A stretch of 64,000 bases of DNA from an uncultured Prevotella sp. (GTDB lineage: Bacteria > Bacteroidota > Bacteroidia > Bacteroidales > Bacteroidaceae), in contig CAKZVT010000030.1 of the NCBI GenBank assembly GCA_937922435.1, positions 62,001 to 126,000 on the forward strand, given 5' to 3'. Below the pieces are notes generated by a model. It saw nothing but the letters and a program-made list of their open reading frames with translations. It was not told where the DNA came from and did no database searches. Positions within the stretch are counted from its first letter, which is position 1; every line of letters starts with the position of its first letter. Positions 1 to 8,972 of this stretch are shown here, one piece after another. The position numbers and the translations under genes are program-made.

Positions 1-373
1 CAACGCCCATTACTTCGGCCAGGCATGCCTTCATGGCCGGCACGTGCGGATTGATTTTAGGCCGCTCGGCGCATACTGTCGCGTCGATGTTGCCCACGCT
101 GTAGCCTTTCGCGGCGATGAGCTGCACCGTCTTGTGCAGTAGCAGCTTGCTGTCAACATTCAGTGTGTCCGCCGACGTGTCGGGGAAGTGGTAGCCTATG
201 TCGCGCATGTTGGCCGCGCCGAGCAGCGCGTCGCATATTGCATGGATTAACACATCTGCGTCGCTGTGTCCCAGCAGGCCCGTAGTGTGCTCTATCCTGA
301 TGCCCCCGAGCCACAGCTCGCGCCCCTCTACGAGGCGGTGGACGTCATAACCTAAACCTACTCTAATATCCAT
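1..373 (-). CDS. ispF: 2-C-methyl-D-erythritol 2,4-cyclodiphosphate synthase, partial
   Basis: Enzyme of the non-mevalonate (MEP) isoprenoid pathway that cyclises CDP-methylerythritol 2-phosphate. About 124 codons are present; the C-terminal end lies beyond the window (the family is usually about 160 residues). The translation starts MDIRVGLGYDVHRL, with the DxH metal ligands at residues 9 and 11, followed by GHSDADVLIHAICDALLGA, the family signature. The start ATG is at 373, only 11 bases after the porV stop, so it is probably the last visible gene of the FAH-porU-porV transcript. Another MEP gene, dxr, lies at 33-34 kb. Identification is firm. Confidence 0.95.
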   Translation of the reverse strand, partial: MDIRVGLGYDVHRLVEGRELWLGGIRIEHTTGLLGHSDADVLIHAICDALLGAANMRDIGYHFPDTSADTLNVDSKLLLHKTVQLIAAKGYSVGNIDATVCAERPKINPHVPAMKACLAEVMGV

Positions 374-384
374 AAAATAAAGAA

Positions 385-1548
385 TTATCTTCTAAACAGC
401 TCCTTTATTCCGTCCATGTCGAAGGCGAGGGTGAAGCGCAGGGTCTGGTCAAGAGGGTTGCTCTTGGCCGTTGCCCATACATATCCGCAGTCGAGCGAGA
501 ACGCGCTCATGCGGAAACCGGCACCGAAGGTGAAGTACTTGCGGTTGCCCTTGTTCTCCGACTCGTGGTGGTAGCCGGCGCGCAGGCTGAACTTGTCGTT
601 GTAGACGTACTCTGCGCCGACGCTCCAGCGTATTTCCTGAAGCTCCTCCTTGAAGCCTCCGGGTGCGTCGCCGAAGCTCTTGAAGATGCCGCTGATGCTC
701 GATATGTCGTAATAGTCTTTCTGCACGCGCTGGTCGTAGTCCTCGTTGGATTCGCCGTCCTTGATGAGCGGGTATGTAGGCACGAGCATCTTGTTGGCGT
801 CGGCGGCTATGGTGAAGCGGTTGTATTCGTCGATTGGCACCATGAGCGACGCTCCGAGGCGCATGTTTGTCGGTATGAACTCGCTGTTCTCGCTGCCGTC
901 AAAGTTGATTTTGCTACCTATGTTGCTGATGTTCAGTCCCAGTCCGAGCTGGCATTCGCGCTGTCCGAGCATGATGTAGTCCTGGTAGTAGCATGCTATG
1001 TCGGCCGCGAAGGCGCTTGCCGCACGTGTTTCTTCGGTGTAGTCGTAAGTGATGTCGGAGTAAATCCAGCGCACACCGGCCGCGATTGAGAACTTTTCGC
1101 TGAGCATCAGCGAGTAAGCCACGTCGATGGACATCTCGTATGGATTAATCGTCATGCCGCCGGCTTCCTCGGTAAGTGACACCTCTCCCAGTGAAAAATA
1201 GCGCAGCGAGGCCGACACCGCGCTGTGGTCGCCTATGCGGTAGTAGCCTGCAAGGTAGGCCAGGTCCATGTCGTTGACGAGCTGGCGCAGCCACGGCGTG
1301 TAGTTGAGGGCCACTCCGGCGCGGCTGATACAGAACGGATACTTGGCCGGGTTCCAGTATTGCGAGTTCACGTCGGGGTCGGTCGCCGCGCCCACGTCGC
1401 CCATTCCGGCGGCACGCGCGTCAGGAGCGATTGTCTGCGATGTGACAGAGTTACGCTCCGGATTGAATATGTCGGTCTTCTCTTGTGCGCCTACGCCGAG
1501 CGAAACGGTGGCCGTCAGCACTGCGAGCAGTATTCTAAGGTGCTTCAT
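385..1548 (-). CDS. porV: Type IX secretion outer-membrane protein PorV
   Basis: 387 residues, with a signal peptide at about 1-21 ending in GVGA-Q. The early mature region carries the PorV/PorQ-family stretch (APDARAAGMGDVGAATDPD, then SQYWNPAKYPF). The rest reads as an FadL-like outer-membrane beta barrel with many short alternating strands and a terminal aromatic/Arg pair. In known type IX secretion systems PorV shuttles cargo from the translocon to the PorU sortase, and the direct porU neighbour supports this role. A 77-bp gap with AT-rich AATTCTTAATTG-type sequence separates it from porU. No CTD-bearing cargo other than PorU is seen in this window. Confidence 0.93.
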   Translation of the reverse strand: MKHLRILLAVLTATVSLGVGAQEKTDIFNPERNSVTSQTIAPDARAAGMGDVGAATDPDVNSQYWNPAKYPFCISRAGVALNYTPWLRQLVNDMDLAYLAGYYRIGDHSAVSASLRYFSLGEVSLTEEAGGMTINPYEMSIDVAYSLMLSEKFSIAAGVRWIYSDITYDYTEETRAASAFAADIACYYQDYIMLGQRECQLGLGLNISNIGSKINFDGSENSEFIPTNMRLGASLMVPIDEYNRFTIAADANKMLVPTYPLIKDGESNEDYDQRVQKDYYDISSISGIFKSFGDAPGGFKEELQEIRWSVGAEYVYNDKFSLRAGYHHESENKGNRKYFTFGAGFRMSAFSLDCGYVWATAKSNPLDQTLRFTLAFDMDGIKELFRR

Positions 1549-1625
1549 TGTCTTGTCTTTTGTTGTTGCAACGGTTGTATGATTGTTAATTCTTAATTGT
1601 TAAATCCTCACATTGCAATGTGGGA

Positions 1626-4600
1626 TTATCTTGTCATTATTATGAGTTTCTTTGCCTTCGACACCATTCCGCTGCCGTCGCCGCCAAGTTTCACGCGGTA
1701 GATGTACACCCCGGTGGAGAGCCGTCCGCCGCCGTCGCCGGTCAAGTCCCAGTCAACAGTGTACGTGCCCGATGCCGCCACGCCGCCCTCGGTGTGCTTC
1801 CATACGGGTCGTCCGCTGATGTCGAACACCTCGATTTCAATGTCGAGGTTGCTCCCCGAGCGGTCGTGCGCAATGATGAAGGTAGTGCCAGTAGTCGCCG
1901 GGTTCGACGTACAGTCGATGCTGTAAATGCTGGGGGTTAGCCCTTCCACGACGTTGAACGTCAGCTCCGTCGTCGTGGAGTTGTTCATTATGTCCCATGC
2001 GCGGAAGCGGAGGGTGTGCAGTCCCGGTTCCATTGCCGGTATGTTGTAGTACGTCTTGCCGCTTGTGAAGCTGCCGAAGTCGTACTGGAAGTTGTCGTTA
2101 AGCACGTAAGTCTTCGACATGTCGCCGTCGATTGTCAGCTGGAGGTCGTGCCCTACGCCGCTGCCGGTGGTGTTCAGGCCGTCCTTGTCGGATATTTCTG
2201 CCACGAAGTAAGGCGTTGTGTTCACCTTTCCGCCGTTCACGAACGACGGCGAATTGAGGTAACAGTAGACCGACGGGCCTATGCCGTCAGTGCCTCCGGC
2301 CTCCGTTCCTCCTACGATGAAGTCGCCGTTGCACCCGTTGGCGGCCTCTTTCGTCGCGGAGTTGACGGCCAGCACGTTGATAAGTCCAGTCTCGTCGCTG
2401 TAGTCGATGTCCATCGGTACGGCGAAGGAGAAGTCGAATTCACCGCCGCTTACGCTGTCGCTGCCGTTGAACAGCACGGTCGTGCGGTCGTAATACTCGA
2501 ACGCCGTGCTCGCGCCTTCTGCCGAAGTGTTGTTCAGGCGGCACACTACCAGCTTCTCGGCATCCCTTACCAGTGCGGAGACAACGCCCGTAAAGGCTGT
2601 GTCCTTGCCGCCGTCGGCGGTCTGGATGTGCCCCTTTACGTTGACGACAGAGCCTGCCGAGATTTGCGGAATGGCGTCGGCCGATGCGAGTGCGACGCCG
2701 TTGATGCTGTCGATTACAGCCCTTTGTACGGGTATGTTGAGCTTCAACGCCGGGTCGCCGAGCAGTGAATATTGCAGCTTGTTGACCGAAACGTCGGCAC
2801 CAGAGGTTATGAGCTCGTTCTTTGCAAGCCGCTGGGCTTCGCCTATTGTTACGTATCCGCCGTTTCTTGGGGTGAACAGTGCGCGCATGTAAGCCTTGTT
2901 TATGGCTTTGTTGCGGTCTACATATACGGTGCGCGTCGTGCCGAAGAAGGCCACGGCTCCGCCTTTTTCGTTCAGTACGGCGGTTTCTCCGACGTTGTTT
3001 TCCTGTGCGTCGAATGGCATGATGTCGCACGAGGCGGTAATCCAAAGCGGCAGGTTCTTGTTTGTGAATGAGGCGAAGTCGTTGAGCGTCAGCACGTTTT
3101 CGTGCGATAGGCCGGTCTGTCCGCCGTGTCCGCTGTAGTTCATCACGAGCGCGCCAGCCTGCTGCCGTTGCTTTATTATGCGTGTAACGTCGGGGTAGGA
3201 TGCTCCCGTCGACGATGTCTCGCGCTTGTATGCGTCCCACATTATGCGCTCCACCTGGAATGCAGGGTTGATGGTTTCTACGGTCCTGGCTATTTCGTCG
3301 GCGTCTTTCATGTGTATGTTCTCGTTGCCGTCGTCGCCCATGAACACCAAGAGGTTCTGCCAGCTGCCGGCGTTGTCGTTGCCGGCGTAGCTTATGGTCT
3401 TGTCAACCATGATTTTGGCCTCGGCCTCCGTGCGTACAGGGAAGCGGCCTACGGCCACGTCGAGCTTGTCTGTCTTGGTGGGATTGCCGCCCTCTCCGTC
3501 GTCGAGACAGCAGAAGAAGCCGTCGTCGACGTAGCAGTCTACCTTGTTGAACGAGTTTTCGCTCTCGTGGCATAGCAGCAGGTCGTCGGCCGAGAGGCTT
3601 GCGCATTCGGGTGTGAGCAAGCGGTTGTCCCAAACGCAGTCGCCGAACAGCAGCAGGTATCGAGGCATGTCGGCCTCCGTCTCGGCGCGGTCGTACAGCA
3701 TTTTCAGGTACCGCCGGTAGGCGTTGGCGTCGGGAGTGCCGCTCGAAAACTCGTTGTAAAGCTCGTCGGCTGGCACTATTGTCACCCTGAGGCCGTCTTT
3801 CTGCTCGTGGTGTTGCTTTAGCCTTTCAGCCTGCGCGGTGAGCTTTGCCGACGTGGGCACTATTATAACCATGTCCGCCTGCGGGTCGGCGTGGTGGTCT
3901 TGGTTGGTTATGTTGTAGACGTATTCGGGCGACGGGAACTGCGTCGAGGCAAGCCTGGGCCTGCTGCGCGGCGCGTCGAAGCGTGCCGATATGTAGTCGA
4001 GGCGCACTGGTCCGCCCGAAGTGGTGGTTATGGTGACGGTGTCCGTTAGCGTGGCCGACGTCACGCTGAACGTTTTTTCGTAACTTTTTGCAAAGTCGTA
4101 TTCTGAGAAACCGCTCATCGAGAATGTGCCCACGGTGTTGCCGTTGATGCTTATTTGTCCTGTCGCTACCTGTCCTGCGGTTACGCAGACGGTTATCCAG
4201 TGCAGTCCGGCCTGCGCCGCTTCGCGTGTTATGGTGTAGCTTTTCGAGCGGCCTGCGCTGACGGGGTCGTTCTCGAATAGGTTGCGTCCGCCCTGGTACC
4301 AGGCGTAGTTGTCAACCTCATGGAGCGCGTGATAATAGAAAGGATGCTCGCAGAAGGAGTCTATGAAGGCCGTGCTGTCGACCGTAAGCGGCTCGCCGTC
4401 GCTTTCGGTCAGGAAGTAGTAGCCGTAGTCGGAGTAGGGGTTGCGTGTGCGCTTGTCGGCGGTCGCGCTGTCCCATGTCACCGGGCCTTCGGCGTGGAAC
4501 AGCCTTCGACCGTTCACCGTGCACGTGGGCACTTCCTTAAGGTCGTCGTGTTCTATAAGGTAGTCTTCCCTCAGCACCTCGTCCTGCAATGCTCCGCCGT

Positions 4601-5198
4601 AGCCGTACACCTTTACGCGGTTCAGGTCTGACAGCCCGGCGCGGCGCACAAGCGACTGTGTTATTTCGTAAACGCCCGTCTGCGGCACACGTATTTTCGC
4701 CCAACGGCCTTCGCGCAGCACGGAGTGGGCGGCATAGCGGTCGCCGGCCGCCACGTCGTTTCCGGCTCTTGTCATGGCTGCCGTGCGCCGCTTGGGCTGC
4801 GACTTAACGTCGAGCATGAAGCTGACGAGCTTCATCTGCCGTCCGTCGCGCTCCACCAGCGGCACGAACGACACCTCAAGGCGTCCGCGGCGGCGCTCCA
4901 CCACGACGTTGGTCTCTACCGCCGGCATTGCCGGCAGCGGCTTGCCGCTTATACGCTCGTACTTTCTTATATCGGCGGAGCCCATCCCGATGAACTCGGG
5001 ATATTCTATGGTGACGGTGTACACGGAGTCTTGCCATGCGCCGTCGAGCGGCACATGGCACGAGAAGAAAGGCAACACGCTGTCGAGCCTCACCTCGTCT
5101 GCGGTGAGGTTGAAGAACTTTTGCGTCTTCGCTCCTGCTTCTGCCATGACGGCAAACAGCAGCAGCGGCAACAGCGCCAATATCTTCCTTGCGGTCAT
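1626..5198 (-). CDS. porU: Type IX secretion sortase PorU (C25 peptidase family)
   Basis: 1190 residues when started at ATG 5198. That start gives a clean signal peptide (MTARKILALLPLLLFAVMAEA) and a 4-base ATGA overlap with the upstream FAH gene; an earlier in-frame ATG at 5237 would put 13 charged residues before it. The C25 (gingipain-like) catalytic His lies in SGHGG near residue 691 and the catalytic Cys in ITASCD near residue 723. A C-terminal Ig-like sorting domain (GVYIYRVKL ... KLIIMTR) marks it as a type IX substrate itself. Known role: the surface sortase that removes CTD signals and attaches cargo to A-LPS. It is transcribed with porV. Confidence 0.95.
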   Translation of the reverse strand: MTARKILALLPLLLFAVMAEAGAKTQKFFNLTADEVRLDSVLPFFSCHVPLDGAWQDSVYTVTIEYPEFIGMGSADIRKYERISGKPLPAMPAVETNVVVERRRGRLEVSFVPLVERDGRQMKLVSFMLDVKSQPKRRTAAMTRAGNDVAAGDRYAAHSVLREGRWAKIRVPQTGVYEITQSLVRRAGLSDLNRVKVYGYGGALQDEVLREDYLIEHDDLKEVPTCTVNGRRLFHAEGPVTWDSATADKRTRNPYSDYGYYFLTESDGEPLTVDSTAFIDSFCEHPFYYHALHEVDNYAWYQGGRNLFENDPVSAGRSKSYTITREAAQAGLHWITVCVTAGQVATGQISINGNTVGTFSMSGFSEYDFAKSYEKTFSVTSATLTDTVTITTTSGGPVRLDYISARFDAPRSRPRLASTQFPSPEYVYNITNQDHHADPQADMVIIVPTSAKLTAQAERLKQHHEQKDGLRVTIVPADELYNEFSSGTPDANAYRRYLKMLYDRAETEADMPRYLLLFGDCVWDNRLLTPECASLSADDLLLCHESENSFNKVDCYVDDGFFCCLDDGEGGNPTKTDKLDVAVGRFPVRTEAEAKIMVDKTISYAGNDNAGSWQNLLVFMGDDGNENIHMKDADEIARTVETINPAFQVERIMWDAYKRETSSTGASYPDVTRIIKQRQQAGALVMNYSGHGGQTGLSHENVLTLNDFASFTNKNLPLWITASCDIMPFDAQENNVGETAVLNEKGGAVAFFGTTRTVYVDRNKAINKAYMRALFTPRNGGYVTIGEAQRLAKNELITSGADVSVNKLQYSLLGDPALKLNIPVQRAVIDSINGVALASADAIPQISAGSVVNVKGHIQTADGGKDTAFTGVVSALVRDAEKLVVCRLNNTSAEGASTAFEYYDRTTVLFNGSDSVSGGEFDFSFAVPMDIDYSDETGLINVLAVNSATKEAANGCNGDFIVGGTEAGGTDGIGPSVYCYLNSPSFVNGGKVNTTPYFVAEISDKDGLNTTGSGVGHDLQLTIDGDMSKTYVLNDNFQYDFGSFTSGKTYYNIPAMEPGLHTLRFRAWDIMNNSTTTELTFNVVEGLTPSIYSIDCTSNPATTGTTFIIAHDRSGSNLDIEIEVFDISGRPVWKHTEGGVAASGTYTVDWDLTGDGGGRLSTGVYIYRVKLGGDGSGMVSKAKKLIIMTR

Positions 5199-5812
5199 CT
5201 TACGTTGAAATCGAGTACTTTTCGCTCTTCGAGCCATCCCGTGATGTGGTCGCCCACGTTTACCGGGCCTGTGCCCTGCGGTGTGCCTGTGTAGAGTATG
5301 TCGCCCGTCTTGAGCGTGAACCAGCGGCTGATGTAGGCGATTAGTTCGTCCACCTTGAACAGCATGTCGGCCGAGCAGCCCTCCTGTACGGCTGCCCCGT
5401 TAACGTCGAGGCGGAAGCGCAGCGTGTTCACGTCGCGCAGTTTCTCCACGCCCACCCATTCGCCGATGGCCGCCGCGCCGTCGAAGCCCTTGCACAGCTC
5501 CCACGGCTTGCCTTCGGCGCGCAGGCGGCGTTGCAGCTCGCGCGCGGTGAAGTCAACGCCTACGGTCACAGCGTCGTAATACCTGTGGGCGAACCTTACG
5601 GGTATGTTCTTGCCGAGGCGGCAGATGCGCACTACCAGTTCGCCCTCGTAGTCTATGCGTCCGAGGTCGTCTGGCGGAAAAAACGGCTTTCCGTCTTTCA
5701 GCAACGACGAATCGGCCTTGGTGAAAATCACAGGCTCTTCCGGTTTATATAACGCTCCGTCGAGCTCTTTATTGTGCAGGATGTAATTCATCCCTACTGC
5801 AAATATCTTCAT
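5195..5812 (-). CDS. Fumarylacetoacetate hydrolase (FAH) family protein
   Basis: 205 residues, the short single-domain form of the FAH fold. Visible signatures are AVGMNYILHNKEL near the start, VVRICRLGKNI, GVDFTARELQRRLR, WELCKGFDGAAAIG and the C-terminal YTGTPQGTGPVNVGD loop. Family members hydrolyse or decarboxylate acylpyruvates and 2-keto acids (for example acylpyruvase or oxaloacetate decarboxylase activity); the substrate cannot be read from sequence. It is the first gene of the run leading into porU (ATGA overlap), a linkage that reflects shared transcription more than shared function. A Bacteroidetes-type promoter sits about 35 bp upstream. Confidence 0.85.
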   Translation of the reverse strand: MKIFAVGMNYILHNKELDGALYKPEEPVIFTKADSSLLKDGKPFFPPDDLGRIDYEGELVVRICRLGKNIPVRFAHRYYDAVTVGVDFTARELQRRLRAEGKPWELCKGFDGAAAIGEWVGVEKLRDVNTLRFRLDVNGAAVQEGCSADMLFKVDELIAYISRWFTLKTGDILYTGTPQGTGPVNVGDHITGWLEERKVLDFNVR

Positions 5813-5847
5813 CTTCCGTAAGTTTTTATGTCATGAAAAAGCACCGG

Positions 5848-5856
5848 GCAAAGGTA
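5848..5856 (-). promoter_or_regulatory. -7 element TACCTTTGC for the FAH-porU-porV-ispF run
   Basis: On the minus strand the sequence reads TACCTTTGC, a match to the Bacteroidetes -7 box TAnnTTTG, placed about 35 bp before the FAH start. It is the only such box close to this start. Confidence 0.6.
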
Positions 5857-5920
5857 CGTAAAAATCCCGAAAGAGCCAAACCTGACGCCTCTGCGCCAGC
5901 CGATGTTGCAGTATGGCTGT

Positions 5921-6030
5921 GCGAAAGGCCATGTTTCGCATTCCAAAAGGCCGTCTTTTGGCCGCTAAAAGACCGTGTTTTGCAGTGTAAAAGACGGCCT
6001 TTCGCAACGCGTTGGAAATCAATGTGTTAC
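5921..6030 (+). repeat. 110-bp composite 22-mer element, copy 1
   Basis: Four 22-bp units start at 5921, 5943, 5965 and 5987. Each has the core AAAAG-(5 nt)-CTTTT or a one-base variant, usually flanked by GC/GC or GT/AC. A fifth 22-mer (6009-6030) ends GTTAC and, together with the GCAAC before it, forms a palindrome GCAAC-gcg-TTGG-aaa-TCAA-tgt-GTTAC. It lies between the divergent FAH gene and pyrE, with its terminal end toward pyrE. Confidence 0.85.
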
Positions 6031-6103
6031 AAAAGAGGCGGCGGACGCGTTTCCCGGCGGCGGCTGACGGCTGCGCCGTTCTGTTAAAAATAGGGCGATT
6101 TAT

Positions 6104-6135
6104 TTTGTTTTACACGGCAAAAAACGTAACTTTGC
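6104..6135 (+). promoter_or_regulatory. Promoter of pyrE
   Basis: TTTG at 6104-6107, a 19-base spacer, then TAACTTTGC at 6127-6135: the canonical Bacteroidetes sigma-ABfr arrangement. The predicted leader is about 70 bases. Confidence 0.7.
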
Positions 6136-6210
6136 ACGATATAAACGCGCCTTGGCGGTTGGCCGCCGGGCGCATGGGCATATAATAATAAGGTATAAAA
6201 CTATAGAGAC

Positions 6211-6837
6211 ATGGACACACTGAAAAGAGCATTGGCTTCTAAACTATTGAAGATAAAGGCCATCAAGCTACAGCCCGACAACCCCTTCACGTGGGCTTCG
6301 GGATGGAAGTCGCCCTTCTATTGCGACAACCGCAAGACACTGTCTTTCCCCGACCTGCGCGGCTTCGTGAAGCTGGAGCTGGCGCACGCCGTACTGGCAC
6401 ACTTCCCCGAAGCTACCGCCGTGGCTGGCGTTGCGACGGGGGCCATAGCGCAGGGCGCGCTCGTTGCCGACGAGCTTGGCCTGCCCTTCGCCTACGTGCG
6501 CAGCAAGGCCAAGGACCACGGCATGGGCAACCTCATCGAGGGCGAACTGCCCGAGGGCGCGAAGGTTGTTGTCATTGAAGACCTCATCTCGACCGGAGGC
6601 AGCAGCCTGAAGGCTGTAGAGGCCCTGCGCGCGGCAGGCTTCGAGGTGGTAGGCATGGTGGCTTCATACACCTACGGATTCCCCGTAGCGCGCCAGGCGT
6701 TCGAGGATGCAGGCGTAAAGCTCGTCACCCTGACCGACTACGAGCACGTAGTCGAGGAGGCTGTAGCCACGGGCTACATCACCGCGAAGGACGTAGAGCT
6801 GCTGCACGAGTGGCGCAAAGACCCGGCAAACTGGTAA
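6211..6837 (+). CDS. pyrE: Orotate phosphoribosyltransferase
   Basis: 208 residues. It catalyses PRPP + orotate to OMP in de novo pyrimidine synthesis, in the cytoplasm. Visible: the KLQPDNPFTWASGWKSPFYCDNR region that binds orotate, VAGVATGAIAQGALVAD, the flexible-loop lysines in VRSKAKDHG, and the PRPP-binding loop VVVIEDLISTGGSS (about residues 117-130). Length is normal for the family. It has its own promoter. An SRPBCC protein follows after 128 bases that hold a G-rich inverted repeat pair, a gene order known to me as common in Bacteroidales. Confidence 0.97.
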   Translation: MDTLKRALASKLLKIKAIKLQPDNPFTWASGWKSPFYCDNRKTLSFPDLRGFVKLELAHAVLAHFPEATAVAGVATGAIAQGALVADELGLPFAYVRSKAKDHGMGNLIEGELPEGAKVVVIEDLISTGGSSLKAVEALRAAGFEVVGMVASYTYGFPVARQAFEDAGVKLVTLTDYEHVVEEAVATGYITAKDVELLHEWRKDPANW

Positions 6838-6959
6838 AGCCCCCTCCCGACCTCCCCGAGGGGAGGAGTGAGGCGGCGGACAGGAGGCCGGCATTTATAT
6901 AAATATTATTAACCAAACGCATCCTCTCACCTCCCCTCGGGGAGGCCGGGAGGGGGCTT
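6837..6959. repeat. G-rich inverted repeat pair between pyrE and the SRPBCC gene
   Basis: Left arm 6837-6872 and right arm 6926-6959 are near-perfect reverse complements (CCCCTCCCGACCTCCCC / GGGGAGGCCGGGAGGGG). Each arm also contains its own small hairpin (CTCCCCGAGGGGAG). About 50 bases lie between them. The pair fills most of the gap. Confidence 0.75.
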
Positions 6960-6965
6960 GTACTT

Positions 6966-7376
6966 ATGAGCAAATACGAAAGTGGCGTCAAGCATGTTCC
7001 CCATCCGCAGGATGTGGTGTATGCTACGCTTAGCGACCTTAACAACATAGAGCGCATCAAGGACCGCATTCCGGCGGACAAGGTGCAGGATTTGACGTTC
7101 GACCACGACACGGTGAGCATCAGCGTGCCGCCCGTCGGCGCAATAGCGCTGCGCATAATAGAGCGCGACGAACCTAAGTGTATCAAGTTCGAGACGGCCA
7201 ATTCGCCCGTGCCGTTCAACCTCTGGGTACAGCTGCTGCCTGTTACTGACACCGAATGCAAGATGCGCGTTACGGTGAAGGCCGACATCCCCATGTTCCT
7301 CAAGCCGATGCTCGGCTCGAAGCTACAGGACGGCGTTGACAAAATAGCCGACGCGCTGGCAATGCTGCCGTACTAA
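6966..7376 (+). CDS. SRPBCC (polyketide cyclase-like) family protein
   Basis: 136 residues without signal peptide or membrane segment, so probably cytoplasmic. The pattern of a START/SRPBCC helix-grip fold is visible: an N-terminal ESGVKHVPHPQDVVYATLSDL (strand plus helix), ENNIERIKDRIP-like turn, alternating strands (TVSISVPPVGAIALRIIERDEP, CIKFETANSPVPFNLWVQLLP, CKMRVTVKADIPMFL) and a long C-terminal helix (LGSKLQDGVDKIADALAMLP). Members bind hydrophobic ligands or act as chaperone-like proteins; no catalytic residues can be assigned. Function is unknown. It follows pyrE and precedes argH, separated by G-rich repeats. Confidence 0.75.
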   Translation: MSKYESGVKHVPHPQDVVYATLSDLNNIERIKDRIPADKVQDLTFDHDTVSISVPPVGAIALRIIERDEPKCIKFETANSPVPFNLWVQLLPVTDTECKMRVTVKADIPMFLKPMLGSKLQDGVDKIADALAMLPY

Positions 7377-7538
7377 GACCCACCCCCGCCCTCCCTAAAG
7401 GAGGGGGCTTGGCTTGATTTTGCGGCAAGTCTTTTGCCTGCGCCAAAGAGGAATACGCCTGTGTCCGTACTGTTTTTTTACGTTAAACGATAAAAAGGTA
7501 ATCCAACCTCCTCCCTTGTGGAGGGCAGGGGTGGGTGT
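7377..7538. repeat. G-rich inverted repeat pair upstream of argH
   Basis: Left copy 7377-7412 (ACCCACCCCCGCCCTCCC ... GGAGGGGGCTTGG) and right copy 7504-7538 (reverse orientation, ending GCAGGGGTGGGTGT). The right copy lies immediately before the argH start and inflates the open reading frame upstream of the true start. Confidence 0.7.
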
Positions 7539-7551
7539 AAATGTTTTTGCA

Positions 7552-8892
7552 ATGTCAACAAAACTTTGGGAAAAGAACTTCTCCGTAAACGAGGAGATAG
7601 AACGCTTTACCGTTGGGCGCGACCGTGAGATGGACATGTATCTGGCCAAGTATGACGTGCTCGGAAGCATGGCTCACATCACCATGCTTGAGTCAATCGG
7701 ACTGCTGGAGAAGGCCGAACTGGCGCAACTCCTTGCCGAGCTGAAGCGCATCTACGCCATGTGCGAGCGCGGAGAGTTCAAGATTGAGGACGGTGTCGAG
7801 GACGTTCACTCGCAGGTTGAGCTGATGCTTACGCGCCGGCTTGGCGACATTGGCAAGAAAATCCACAGCGGACGGTCAAGGAACGACCAGGTGCTTGTAG
7901 ACCTAAAGCTCTTCATCCGCCACGAAATCAAGGAGGTGGTAGGGCTTGTAAAGGCTCTTTTCGACGAGTTGCTGCAGAAGAGCGACGAGTGCAAGGACGT
8001 GCTCATGCCCGGCTATACACACCTGCAGGTGGCTATGCCAAGCTCGTTCGGCCTGTGGTTCGGCGCTTACGCGGAGAGCCTGGCCGACGACATGCTGTTC
8101 CTTCAGGCCGCATGGCGTATGGCCAACCGCAACCCGTTGGGCAGCGCGGCAGGCTACGGCTCGTCGTTTCCGCTCGACCGCACGATGACGACGCGCCTGC
8201 TCGGGTTCGACACGATGGACTACAACGTGGTGTACGCGCAGATGGGGCGCGGCAAGACAGAGCGCAACACGGCCTTTGCCATGGCTTCCGTTGCCGGCAC
8301 GCTGGCCAAGATGGCCTTCGACGCCTGCATGTTCAACAGCCAGAATTTCGGCTTCGTCCGCCTGCCCAAGGAGTGTACCACGGGCAGCAGCATCATGCCG
8401 CACAAGAAGAACCCCGACGTGTTCGAACTGCTGCGCGCAAAGTGCAACAAGCTCCAGTCGCTGCCGCAGCAGGTGACGCTAATCATGAACAACCTGCCCT
8501 CGGGCTATTTCCGCGACCTGCAAATAATAAAGGAAGAGTTCCTGCCTGCCTTCGGCGAACTGAAAGACTGCCTGCGCATGGCGGCGTATATAGTGAGCAA
8601 AATGGAGGTTAACCGCCACATTCTCGACGACCCGAGGTACGACCTGATGTTCTCTGTGGAGGAAGTCAACCGCCTCGCCGCCGAAGGAATGCCATTCCGC
8701 GACGCTTACAAGAAGGTGGGGCTGGACATTGAGGCCGGCCGCTTCACGCCATGCAAGGACATCAGCCATACCCATGAAGGCTCCATAGGCAACCTGTGCA
8801 ACGACAAAATCAGTGCGCTCATGGACAATATCATCGTCGGTTTCACGTTTGACAGAGTGGAGAAGGCCGAGAAAGAGCTGCTTTGTGAATAG
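7552..8892 (+). CDS. argH: Argininosuccinate lyase
   Basis: 446 residues from the ATG at 7552 (MSTKLWEKNFSVNEEIERFT), the usual family length. The open frame runs on upstream to 7414, but that part only translates the G-rich repeat and is not like the family. The enzyme splits argininosuccinate into arginine and fumarate, the last step of arginine synthesis. Visible: HSGRSRNDQVLVDLKLF, PGYTHLQVAMPSSFG and the fumarase/lyase signature GSSIMPHKKNPDVFE (about residues 280-294) with the catalytic Ser. No other arg gene is nearby. Confidence 0.96.
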   Translation: MSTKLWEKNFSVNEEIERFTVGRDREMDMYLAKYDVLGSMAHITMLESIGLLEKAELAQLLAELKRIYAMCERGEFKIEDGVEDVHSQVELMLTRRLGDIGKKIHSGRSRNDQVLVDLKLFIRHEIKEVVGLVKALFDELLQKSDECKDVLMPGYTHLQVAMPSSFGLWFGAYAESLADDMLFLQAAWRMANRNPLGSAAGYGSSFPLDRTMTTRLLGFDTMDYNVVYAQMGRGKTERNTAFAMASVAGTLAKMAFDACMFNSQNFGFVRLPKECTTGSSIMPHKKNPDVFELLRAKCNKLQSLPQQVTLIMNNLPSGYFRDLQIIKEEFLPAFGELKDCLRMAAYIVSKMEVNRHILDDPRYDLMFSVEEVNRLAAEGMPFRDAYKKVGLDIEAGRFTPCKDISHTHEGSIGNLCNDKISALMDNIIVGFTFDRVEKAEKELLCE

Positions 8893-8923
8893 CCCTTGGC
8901 GGTTTTCAGTCTTGGCGCATTTC

Positions 8924-8960
8924 TCTTATCAGGCCCATCCGGCCCATTCGGCTTATCATA
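8924..8960. repeat. Low-complexity CTTATCAGGCCCAT-type repeat
   Basis: Short run of CTTATCAGGCCCATCCGGCC-like words between argH and the next gene. The same word family recurs at 27226-27262, 44219-44246, 46858-46930 and 50295-50336, always between genes. Confidence 0.5.
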
Positions 8961-8972
8961 ACCAATCAAGTA

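Noticed and set aside
2016..2768. 250-codon plus-strand frame inside porU
   Set aside because: It is a shadow of the porU C-terminal region with no recognisable features.
5199..5237. Longer start for porU
   Set aside because: It would put 13 basic residues before a good signal peptide and overlap the FAH gene by 43 bases; the ATGA overlap start is better.
7414..7551. Upstream extension of argH
   Set aside because: The 46 extra codons cover a G-rich repeat and do not resemble the N terminus of argininosuccinate lyases.
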